In this document: one piece after another, positions 1-5,529 of the stretch
Layout of the letters: every line of letters begins with the position of its first letter
How positions within the stretch are numbered: the stretch's first letter is position 1
Program-made: the position numbers and the translations under genes
Notes under the pieces: model-generated
What the model was told of the DNA's origin: nothing
Databases searched by the model: none
What the model saw: only the letters and a program-made list of their open reading frames with translations
Assembly: GCA_002387735.1 (NCBI GenBank)
Contig: DGKJ01000012.1
Coordinates: 1 to 8,968, forward strand
Direction of reading: 5' to 3'
DNA from: Bacteriovoracaceae bacterium UBA4573
GTDB taxonomy: Bacteria; Bdellovibrionota; UBA1018; UBA923
Length of the DNA stretch: 8,968 nucleotides

Positions 1-279
1 GACGCTGCGTCCTTAGTTTCGGCTGCCTCTGCCGCAGAAAATCTAAAAAACTCTGACGAAGCGATTGCCATTCTTCGCCAAGTAGTTGCATCAGGCGTAA
101 AAGAAGTAAAAGCCGATGCAATGTTAGCCTTGGCGCGCAATCTTTTTCAAAAGGGTGACCGCGATGGCGCAGTTAAACAACTAAACGAAGTATCTAAAGA
201 GTTTCCAAATACTGTTTGGGCCACATCAGCTGAGGGCTTTCAAAAACTATGGACTTCCGAAAAATCAGTCTCACCTTAG
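1..279 (+). CDS. 3' end of a helical TPR/YfgM-like protein (partial)
   Basis: Frame 1 is open from the window edge to a TAG at 277-279, giving the last 92 residues of a protein whose start lies outside. The sequence is alanine-rich and helical. The stretch from about residue 19 (DEAIAILRQVVASGVKEVKA) to residue 70 (DGAVKQLNEVSKEFPNT) has the paired-helix spacing of tetratricopeptide repeats, including the 'A...LA...F..GD...A...L' pattern. In many proteobacteria the gene directly before bamB encodes YfgM, a periplasmic TPR-like partner of SecYEG, so a YfgM-like role is plausible from position alone. The 3' end overlaps bamB by 31 nt, indicating one transcript and probable translational coupling. 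No signal anchor can be checked because the N-terminus is missing. A generic TPR protein is the alternative. Confidence 0.75.
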   Translation, partial: DAASLVSAASAAENLKNSDEAIAILRQVVASGVKEVKADAMLALARNLFQKGDRDGAVKQLNEVSKEFPNTVWATSAEGFQKLWTSEKSVSP

Positions 280-1421
280 TAGCGTTTGCTTTACCTGGCA
301 TCTTGGCTTGTGGCTCGCGCAATTTGCACAAGAACACCGATCTCTCTAAGGCGGGTGGTTCTCCGATTGAACGCACATTCGTAAAAACTTCTCACCCAGA
401 AAACCCTGACGCAGGAGTTGAACGGGTAGAGTTCGGAGCGGCCGTGTCTACTGCAGACGCCGTTTTCACCGCCAACGAAGTAGAAGGCGTCGCGGCTTTT
501 TTTCGATCGAACTTCGCCAAGAAATGGACCTTCCGTGTAAAAAATGGCGTGTCAAGTGCGCTGCTATTGGCCGAAGACGGGGCAGGGGGCCACACTCTAT
601 TCTTTGGAGCTAACGACGGTTATTTTTACGCGCTCGACGCCGAATTTGGACGCATTCTTTGGCGTTATGAAACAAAACTCCCGGTTTACGCAAAACCAAC
701 CCTTGCTGGGGGCAAGATTTACTTCACAACCAGTGACGAAGTAGTCTTTTGCTTGGACCAAAACAGCGGAAAATGGTTTTGGCATTATAAACGCACTCAC
801 AATATCGGCACTTCGATTCGCGGTAATTCGTCGCCGACAATCGACGGGAAGCACATTATCGTAGGTTTTTCTGACGGCTACGTCGTTGCTCTAGGAGCCA
901 AAGACGGCAACCTAGTTTGGGAACGCAAAATTCATTCGGGAAAACGATTCATGGACGTCGACGCATCGGCGGTGGCTGATGGTAGTACGCTTTTTATGCC
1001 CTCTTACGACGGTGGATTGTATGCACTGGACCGCACCACTGGAAAAATTTTATGGAAAGTGGACGCTGGGAGCGCGAAAAAGGTTCTGCTAGATCCCCGC
1101 GACTCCAAGAGCCTTTACGTGGCCGCCAGCGATGGTACTGTTGTCGCTCTCAATCGTAGCTCGGGTCGGATATTGTGGAAATTCGAACTCGACGCGGGAA
1201 CTCCCACTGAATTGGTTCTCAAAGACAACTACCTGGCCTTTGGTAGTTCCGTGCAATATTTTTATGTGATTCACAAGGGTGACGGATCGCTCGCTTACCG
1301 ACACAACGTCGGCCTTCGCAGTGGTTTTGTATCGAATCCTTTTCAGTCAGAAAATGAATTGTTCCTCATGTCGAACTTCGGGAACCTATACGTTTTTCGC
1401 TGGGTAAAGAAAAATGGCTGA
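249..1421 (+). CDS. bamB: Outer-membrane assembly lipoprotein BamB (PQQ-type beta-propeller)
   Basis: A 390-residue lipoprotein, about the size of E. coli BamB (392). The N-terminus is a lipoprotein signal: hydrophobic residues 7-19, then lipobox I-L-A-C with Cys21 as the lipidation site. From about residue 115 to 385 there are repeated beta-propeller blades of the form DG-YALD--TG-ILW, for example DGYFYALD (123-130), DGGLYALDRTTGKILW (254-269) and DGTVVALNRSSGRILW (295-310). The RGNSSP (191-196) and DVDAS (236-240) segments match characteristic BamB positions. BamB is known to bind BamA on the periplasmic face of the outer membrane and to aid beta-barrel insertion; that role is inferred here by homology. 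The ATG at 249 lies inside the end of the upstream gene, with a weak GAGGG at 232-236. The stop is TGA, the only non-TAG stop in the window. The 3' end overlaps terC by 8 nt. Other PQQ-repeat lipoproteins are possible, but BamB fits best. Confidence 0.88.
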   Translation: MDFRKISLTLVAFALPGILACGSRNLHKNTDLSKAGGSPIERTFVKTSHPENPDAGVERVEFGAAVSTADAVFTANEVEGVAAFFRSNFAKKWTFRVKNGVSSALLLAEDGAGGHTLFFGANDGYFYALDAEFGRILWRYETKLPVYAKPTLAGGKIYFTTSDEVVFCLDQNSGKWFWHYKRTHNIGTSIRGNSSPTIDGKHIIVGFSDGYVVALGAKDGNLVWERKIHSGKRFMDVDASAVADGSTLFMPSYDGGLYALDRTTGKILWKVDAGSAKKVLLDPRDSKSLYVAASDGTVVALNRSSGRILWKFELDAGTPTELVLKDNYLAFGSSVQYFYVIHKGDGSLAYRHNVGLRSGFVSNPFQSENELFLMSNFGNLYVFRWVKKNG

Positions 1422-1869
1422 GATGGACCTGCTGATTGCGCTTGCAACGCTTTCGGCAATGGAAATTGTACTCGGAATCGACAACCTCGTCTTTATCGCA
1501 ATTTTAGTTGGGCGATTGCCAAAAAATCGGCAACCTCTCGCACGTCGCATCGGTCTTATTGGTGCGCTCGGAATGCGTCTGCTCTTGTTGCTTAGCATTA
1601 GCTGGATCATGAAGCTTACGAACCCACTTTTCACGATATTTCAGAAAACCTTTTCCGGGCGCGATCTGATCTTGATTTTAGGGGGACTGTTCCTCATCGC
1701 AAAAGCGACCTACGAGATTTACCACAGGGTGGAAGAACAAAACTCGGGTTACGGTGTCACCGGCGCAAAAGCTGCGACCTTTGGCTCGATTGTCCTACAA
1801 ATAATGGTACTCGATATTGTATTTTCGCTCGACTCCGTGATCACCGCCGTCGGAATGGTCAATCAACTC

Positions 1870-1872
1870 TAG
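1870..1872 (+). other. In-frame amber codon inside terC
   Basis: TAG follows the codons for GMVNQL and is followed in the same frame by ATC ATG GTG GTC. Both flanks align with the TerC family without a gap, so exactly one codon is affected. A strong hairpin or a typical recoding element was not seen next to it. Confidence 0.9.
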
Positions 1873-1875
1873 ATC

Positions 1876-2121
1876 ATGGTGGTCGCAATGTTCTTAGCGG
1901 TCGGGGCGATGTTGTTGGCAGCGGACCGCGTTTCTGCCTTTATTGAACGACACCCCAGCGTAAAGGTGCTGGCGCTGTCTTTTTTGGTCCTCATCGGCAG
2001 CATGTTGTTTGCGGAAGGTATGGGCAATCACATTCCAAAGGGTTACATCTATTTCGCCATGGCCTTTTCCCTGGGCGTGGAGATAGTAAATATTAAAACT
2101 GGCTCTAGACGTAAAGCCTAG
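1876..2121 (+). CDS. Possible separately translated C-terminal part of TerC
   Basis: If the TAG at 1870-1872 is real, ribosomes could restart at the ATG only 3 nt after it and make an 81-residue peptide carrying the last three TerC membrane segments (conserved HIPKGYIYFAMAFSLGVE near its end). No Shine-Dalgarno sequence precedes this ATG, so initiation would depend on termination-reinitiation. Whether two half-proteins could assemble is unknown. This entry is an alternative reading of the interrupted gene, not an additional gene. Confidence 0.3.
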   Translation: MVVAMFLAVGAMLLAADRVSAFIERHPSVKVLALSFLVLIGSMLFAEGMGNHIPKGYIYFAMAFSLGVEIVNIKTGSRRKA

Positions 2122-2132
2122 CGGCTATCCAT

Positions 2133-2137
2133 AGGAG
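2133..2137 (+). promoter_or_regulatory. Ribosome binding site for the BamE-like lipoprotein gene
   Basis: AGGAG lies 8 nt before the ATG at 2146, the clearest Shine-Dalgarno sequence in the window. It supports that start and independent initiation 24 nt after the terC stop. Confidence 0.75.
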
Positions 2138-2145
2138 TTTACATA

Positions 2146-2595
2146 ATGTTGCTTATCAGAAGTGGCCACAAGAGATTGCTTCAGGGCTCCGGAATCCTCG
2201 CGCTCGCGCTCGTTCTGTCGTGTGCCTCGGTGAATTCTAGAATCGATGAGCACCGCGATGAGTTCACTTCCTACGATTCCGACACTCAATTAAAGTTACA
2301 AAATGGAGATATCGAACCCGGGTTTACTGAAACCATGGTTTATATTGCTAAGGGCCACCCGGCGGAGAAAACGCAACGCTCAAGTGGCGGAAAACTTATC
2401 TCAGTGTGGCGCTACGGCACTAGTAAGCCACAGGAAGTGCGCACGAACGTGCCTAATTCCAGCGATTCCCTCTCTGGCAGTTTTGGTTACCCAGAGTTCG
2501 GACCACGGGCCGCTCATCACCCGCCGGCCCACTATCAAAACCGTCCGCGCATGGAAATTGAATTTGAAAACGGTCGCGTCAAGAGTTGGCGCTAG
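2146..2595 (+). CDS. BamE/SmpA-like small lipoprotein
   Basis: A 149-residue protein with a lipoprotein signal: basic start (R5, H8, K9, R10), hydrophobic 16-24, lipobox V-L-S-C with Cys26. Residues 49-72 (LQNGDIEPGFTETMVYIAKGHP) match the 'helix-G-I-pG(M/F)T-e-V---lG-P' signature of the SmpA/OmlA (BamE) fold. Residues 83-90 (KLISVWRY) and the last residues (MEIEFENGRVKSWR) would form the beta-strands of that fold. The middle (about 95-130) is a Pro/Ser/His-rich linker not typical of BamE, so this may be a divergent relative of unknown role and not the BamE that joins BamABCD. Placement in the same orientation as bamB is suggestive. Its TAG stop (2593-2595) overlaps the TAG stop of the opposing gene within the tetranucleotide CTAG. 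Real gene: high confidence. BamE role: moderate to low. Confidence 0.8.
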   Translation: MLLIRSGHKRLLQGSGILALALVLSCASVNSRIDEHRDEFTSYDSDTQLKLQNGDIEPGFTETMVYIAKGHPAEKTQRSSGGKLISVWRYGTSKPQEVRTNVPNSSDSLSGSFGYPEFGPRAAHHPPAHYQNRPRMEIEFENGRVKSWR

Positions 2596-3389
2596 AGCCT
2601 AATGCCGTGGTAGGTCACGGGCCCTGCGTCGGTCTGCTCGATCAAGTCCAACGTAAATCCGTCTGTCATGAACTGATCGAAAATAATCGGCGCTGTCGAC
2701 ACAGATGCGGGGTCAAGGTTGTCGAAAAACACTAGCGTCACGCCATTCTGTGCAACTGAAAAGTAGCCCACCATTAGATACATTTCAGACTCATATGTGG
2801 TCTGCAGAATGAAGTACCCGTTGTGGTCGAAATAAATCCAGTCGAATCCGCCGTCGCCCTGGAAATCCCACAACCCCACGGGTGACACCGTCGGAACAAA
2901 ACGGGTTTTAAAATAATAGGCCTTGGCTCCGTCGGGCGAAGTAAAAACGATTCTCTGAGAACCGACCTCTGCTGCTCCCAAATGGGTAAAACTCGAAAAT
3001 CCGCAGCCCTGAGGGCTCTCGGCTTGAACGTAGGCAAACACATCGCGCCCGGCGATGCGGTACTGACCGTATCCCGTGCATAAAAAACCGCTGTAGTGAG
3101 GGTTGCGAACCTCCACCCGTAAGACGCTATTGGGCTCGAAGGAATAAGTAATATTTTGTGCGTCGCTAGGATTATTGGTAGCTGTGGCCTGCGCAAAACT
3201 AAATGTCCAACTACCTAAAATGGACTGGCCACCAGAGATTTGACCAACCGCTAGATTGGCATTCTCGTCAACCTGTTTTCCGAAGAAGGTGCAGCCGGCA
3301 AGTGGGACGATTGCGCAAAACAGCGCGCATATTACGAGAACTCTCGTTCGAAAGGACACCGTAGGCTCCTGTTTCGGAGCAACACCCAT
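2592..3389 (-). CDS. Lipoprotein with two lipocalin-like GxW segments, function unknown
   Basis: Read from ATG 3389, this is a 265-residue protein with a long basic n-region, a hydrophobic stretch (VLVICALFCAIVPLAG) and lipobox L-A-G-C, Cys33 being lipidated. That start is preferred over ATG 3416, which would add nine residues but has no ribosome binding site; ATG 3389 has AGGAG just upstream. After the signal the protein looks all-beta and duplicated. ILGSWTFSF (57-65) followed by YSFEPNSVLRVEV and GQYRIAGRDVFAYV resembles PVGLWDF (170-176) followed by IYFDHNGYFILQTTY and GYFSVAQNGVTLVFFD. G-x-W, then a turn with N/G, then G-x-Y/F, is the pattern of small lipocalin-like repeats. Function and ligand cannot be named. 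It is the last gene of the leftward cluster behind serB and is probably surface- or periplasm-facing. The C-terminus ends tail to tail with the BamE-like gene. Confidence 0.8.
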   Translation of the reverse strand: MGVAPKQEPTVSFRTRVLVICALFCAIVPLAGCTFFGKQVDENANLAVGQISGGQSILGSWTFSFAQATATNNPSDAQNITYSFEPNSVLRVEVRNPHYSGFLCTGYGQYRIAGRDVFAYVQAESPQGCGFSSFTHLGAAEVGSQRIVFTSPDGAKAYYFKTRFVPTVSPVGLWDFQGDGGFDWIYFDHNGYFILQTTYESEMYLMVGYFSVAQNGVTLVFFDNLDPASVSTAPIIFDQFMTDGFTLDLIEQTDAGPVTYHGIRL

Positions 3390-3393
3390 GTCA

Positions 3394-3398
3394 CTCCT
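3394..3398 (-). promoter_or_regulatory. Ribosome binding site deciding the start of the GxW lipoprotein
   Basis: On the minus strand AGGAG precedes ATG 3389 by 4 nt, whereas the upstream ATG at 3416 has no purine-rich motif. The shorter start is therefore favoured, though the spacing is slightly short. Confidence 0.55.
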
Positions 3399-3431
3399 AA
3401 GGACCTTATCGGACATTTAAAATTCAAACTT

Positions 3432-3451
3432 GGCGGGAAAATTATTCCGCC
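3432..3451 (-). other. Small GC-rich hairpin between serB and the lipoprotein gene
   Basis: On the minus strand GGCGGAA and TTCCCGCC can pair around a 5-nt AT loop, with one bulged C. It sits 10 nt after the serB stop. The following bases are T-rich but interrupted (AAGTTTGAATTTTA), so it may be a weak attenuator or an mRNA 3'-end stabiliser and not a strong intrinsic terminator. Confidence 0.4.
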
Positions 3452-3461
3452 CACATATGAG

Positions 3462-4670
3462 CTACAGCCGTCCGACTTCGTCGATGTCTTTGTCGGTGAT
3501 TCCCAAGAGGTACAAAATGGAATGCAGGGTTCGTTGATTAACTGCTGCCGGAGCAGCTCGGCGGGTTTTTAATTTAGCGTTGAAAGCTATTCCGAGCCCC
3601 GCTTTTTTTAGCATAGGAATGTCATTTGCTCCGTCGCCTACTGCAATCACGCTCTCGAGCGGAACTTCTTCCAGGCGGGCGATTTGTTCCAATAATTCGG
3701 CTTTTCGCTCAGCATTTACAATTGGGCCCACTACCCTGCCAGTTAACTTGCCGTCTATGATTTCAAGTTGATTCGTGTAGACGTAATGCAGACCTAGTTT
3801 CTCTTTGAGATAATCGCCGAAATAACTGAATCCGCCCGATATTAGCGCCACCTTGTAACCCAGTCGTTTAGTTGTTTTGATAAGAATATCTGCACCAGGA
3901 GTCAGGGGAATTGCCTCAGCCACGTGCTTTAAATCGGCCTCAGTGAGACCTTTCAATAGAGCGACTCGTTCGTACAGGCTTTCGTCAAATCCGATTTCTC
4001 CCTGCATTGCTCGCTCTGTAATTGCCGCCACTTGGTCCCCAACACCGGCCCGTTTAGCAAGCTCGTCAATTACTTCAACTTGAATCAGTGTGGAATCCAT
4101 GTCCATGACTACCAGGCGCTTCGCCCTGCGATACAAACTTTCTCGTTGAACCGCGATGTCTAGAGTAGGATACCGAGTCGAAACCTTCAAAAGCTCGTCT
4201 TTGAGTGCACCCAAGTCCATGTTGGCACTGGTGTAGGTGAGCATTTCTAAACAAAATAGTCCTCGTTCGTTCAATTTACGAATCGAATCAATATTCACAC
4301 CACGGCGTGCTAGAACCGCACTGATTGCCGCCACGTGCTTGGCTTGCAAATCGTCGCTCATTAGCGTGATGGCAAACTGGTGATTACTTGATCGCAACAT
4401 CTCGTCGCCATCCACTACGGTGAAGTCCAACGCCACTCCCAATTCTTTGGCTTTGAACAACAAATCTTTGAGTACTGCCTTGTCATCTCCTTCTTCTCCG
4501 ACAAACTGAATCACCATCGAAAGCGAGAGGAGACCATGAGTAACGGACTGCTCTAAATCTAGCAGCAGTACACCGTCGCGATTAAGAATAGCGGTTAAAC
4601 TGGAAGTAATACCCGGTGCATCGCGGCCAGTAATGGTAAGAATAACTTTTTTTCTTGGGTCTAAAACCAT
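3462..4670 (-). CDS. serB: Phosphoserine phosphatase SerB with two N-terminal ACT domains
   Basis: From ATG 4670 this is a 402-residue protein, close to the two-ACT-domain SerB enzymes of actinobacteria (about 410) and longer than E. coli SerB (322). ACT domain 1 spans about residues 8-85 (ILTITGRDAPGITSSLTAIL). ACT domain 2 spans about 95-170 (FAITLMSDDLQAKHVAAISA). The HAD phosphatase domain follows, with motif I DMDST at 190-194 (D190 the nucleophile, D192 the acid/base), a cap-region segment (VEVIDELAKRAGVG, then MQGEIGFDESL), motif II SGG at 278-280 and motif III GDGANDIPML with D346 and D350 for Mg2+. All key residues are present. It catalyses the last step of serine synthesis, phosphoserine to serine, in the cytoplasm; ACT domains commonly bind amino acids for feedback. 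The frame extends to 4799, but that would overlap the upstream protease gene and adds basic low-complexity residues. ATG 4670 has a GAGG, so it is chosen. It lies 46 nt after the protease stop. Confidence 0.93.
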   Translation of the reverse strand: MVLDPRKKVILTITGRDAPGITSSLTAILNRDGVLLLDLEQSVTHGLLSLSMVIQFVGEEGDDKAVLKDLLFKAKELGVALDFTVVDGDEMLRSSNHQFAITLMSDDLQAKHVAAISAVLARRGVNIDSIRKLNERGLFCLEMLTYTSANMDLGALKDELLKVSTRYPTLDIAVQRESLYRRAKRLVVMDMDSTLIQVEVIDELAKRAGVGDQVAAITERAMQGEIGFDESLYERVALLKGLTEADLKHVAEAIPLTPGADILIKTTKRLGYKVALISGGFSYFGDYLKEKLGLHYVYTNQLEIIDGKLTGRVVGPIVNAERKAELLEQIARLEEVPLESVIAVGDGANDIPMLKKAGLGIAFNAKLKTRRAAPAAVNQRTLHSILYLLGITDKDIDEVGRL

Positions 4671-4675
4671 CGAAA

Positions 4676-4679
4676 CCTC
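4676..4679 (-). promoter_or_regulatory. Ribosome binding site for serB
   Basis: GAGG on the minus strand is 5 nt before ATG 4670. It selects this start over the in-frame ATG at 4799, which lies inside the neighbouring gene. Confidence 0.6.
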
Positions 4680-4716
4680 GTGTTTTTTTAGAACTACACG
4701 GGGCGATTTGGTTTGT

Positions 4717-5418
4717 CTATTTCTGACGTTCCTCGGCTTGGGCCGACGCGGGAGTCCGGTCGATCGCTGAAGCTGGGGTTCGGCCGCCGCGACGATCAAC
4801 CAGCATTTCGTACTGCCGAGTCAACATCACCGGATATGGTTCTCCCGTCAGGGAGGCGGCCAGGGTTCCATCTTTAAGTGCGCTTAGCACTTTGTCGACG
4901 TTCATGTCGGTATTTGAGGCAAAAGGCGAACATAACTCGTCCCACTTACCTAGAATATCTCTTTTAACTCTGCATTCGGTCGCAAACGCGTCGGCTTCGC
5001 CGCCATGGGCACCGAGCCGCGCCGCCACGAATTCGTCCGCGGTCGCTGCTTGGCCGTGCAAGACCTCTTCAGTTAGGCGCACCGCGTGAGTCAACTCATG
5101 AGCAAAATCAGCGATGTGCTCGATATCTGGCAGCCGTTTTGCCAGACGAATGCACACGGTCTGAGCAGATTTGTCGCGGCCGCCGAGCTGCGAGTACGAC
5201 ACATCGTCCCAATAAATATAAAGTCGGTCAAAAGAACCAAATTTCTTCTGAAACGCTTCAAGCAACTCGTTGCCCGTGCCCGAACGGCGAACGCTTTCGA
5301 TAAGCCAGTTTTTTTCGCGAACGGAAACTTTTTCCCCTGGACCACAAAAAGTCCGATCCCCAGAGAAGGCATTAGAAGCGAGAATGGCGAGAAAACAAAA
5401 AATGAACGACAACCTCAT
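4717..5418 (-). CDS. Secreted putative zinc metalloprotease with HELTH motif
   Basis: A 233-residue protein with a Sec signal peptide (MRLSFIFCFLAILASNAFSG, likely cut after about residue 19) and a periplasmic or exported mature part. HIADFAHELTHAVRL contains HExxH at 107-111 (H107, E108, H111), the zinc-binding and catalytic motif of many metallopeptidases. E141 in GGEADAFA, 30 residues on, has the position and context (E-x-D/A in a helix) of a third zinc ligand. Four cysteines (25, 89, 149, 163) remain after the signal and could form two disulphides. The C-terminus carries a repeated RTPASA and looks disordered. No known family could be assigned with certainty, and the substrate is unknown. 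It is the first gene of a probable leftward operon with serB and the GxW lipoprotein and is divergent from the Cys-rich secreted protein gene. The ribosome binding site is weak (GAGCGGGT before ATG). It may be an inactive structural homologue, though the motif is intact. Confidence 0.8.
   Translation of the reverse strand: MRLSFIFCFLAILASNAFSGDRTFCGPGEKVSVREKNWLIESVRRSGTGNELLEAFQKKFGSFDRLYIYWDDVSYSQLGGRDKSAQTVCIRLAKRLPDIEHIADFAHELTHAVRLTEEVLHGQAATADEFVAARLGAHGGEADAFATECRVKRDILGKWDELCSPFASNTDMNVDKVLSALKDGTLAASLTGEPYPVMLTRQYEMLVDRRGGRTPASAIDRTPASAQAEERQK
4741..4782 (-). repeat. Duplicated RTPASA peptide at the protease C-terminus
   Basis: Residues 213-218 and 221-226 are both RTPASA, separated by ID. 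The codons differ at most third positions, so the peptide repeat is conserved beyond the DNA. This suggests an old duplication or selection on the peptide, and not a fresh slippage event. Confidence 0.7.
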
Positions 5419-5529
5419 ACCCGCTCATCGACGCCGAGGAACGTTTTCTGAAGTTCTCTTTATTCAAACTTTTTTTTGCATCATTTTGCCGACTCAGCCT
5501 TTGCCGTTAGTAGACCGAAGATACAGGTA
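5419..5529. promoter_or_regulatory. Divergent intergenic region, presumed to hold promoters for both sides
   Basis: The 111 bp separate the leftward protease-serB-lipoprotein cluster from the rightward Cys-rich secreted protein gene, so promoters for both should lie here or just inside the coding ends. A T8 tract occurs at about 5470-5477. I did not find a convincing -35/-10 pair on either strand, nor a clear inverted-repeat operator. Confidence 0.4.

Larger units (their letters stand above)
1414..2121 (+). pseudogene. TerC-family integral membrane protein interrupted by an in-frame TAG
   Basis: Read straight through, this frame gives about 235 residues, close to E. coli YgdQ (TerC/LysE-superfamily, about 237). 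Family motifs are plain: EIVLGIDN (17-24), the LTNPLF and RDLIL-GGLFLI-K region, LDIVFSLDSVITAVG (133-147), and in the second part RHPSVKVLALSFL and HIPKGYIYFAMAFSLGVE. Seven hydrophobic segments can be counted: four before and three after the interruption. The acidic residues within membrane segments are retained. TerC proteins are linked to metal-ion handling, notably Mn efflux and membrane metallation; the substrate of this one is unknown. Codon 153 (1870-1872) is TAG, where relatives have an aromatic or Pro residue before an I/V-M pair. TGG to TAG is the simplest origin. There is no frameshift and no other damage is visible, so the lesion is recent, or a base error, or tolerated. The start overlaps the bamB stop by 8 nt; ATG 1423 is an alternative start. 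Confidence 0.8.

Noticed and set aside
1870..1872. TAG in terC as pyrrolysine or a reassigned sense codon
   Set aside because: TAG ends nearly every other gene in the window, and no recoding element was seen. The site is not a catalytic residue.
2303..2602. Second plus-strand frame overlapping the BamE-like gene
   Set aside because: Out of frame with a gene that has a lipobox, a good ribosome binding site and a BamE-like motif. The alternative peptide has no recognisable features.
2605..2620. CCGTG/CACGG hairpin just past the shared stop codons as a terminator
   Set aside because: Only a 5-bp stem and no T tract on either strand, and it lies in coding sequence.
3432..3451. Strong intrinsic terminator after serB
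   Set aside because: The stem is short with a bulge and the U-tract is interrupted, so it is listed only as a small hairpin.
3462..4799. Longer SerB starting at 4799
   Set aside because: The extra 43 residues are basic, low in complexity, overlap the 3' end of the protease gene and lack homology-like features. ATG 4670 has a GAGG and gives the normal start of ACT domain 1.
5476..5529. 18-residue N-terminal extension of the Cys-rich protein
   Set aside because: It would put polar residues in front of a well-formed signal peptide that begins at ATG 5530.
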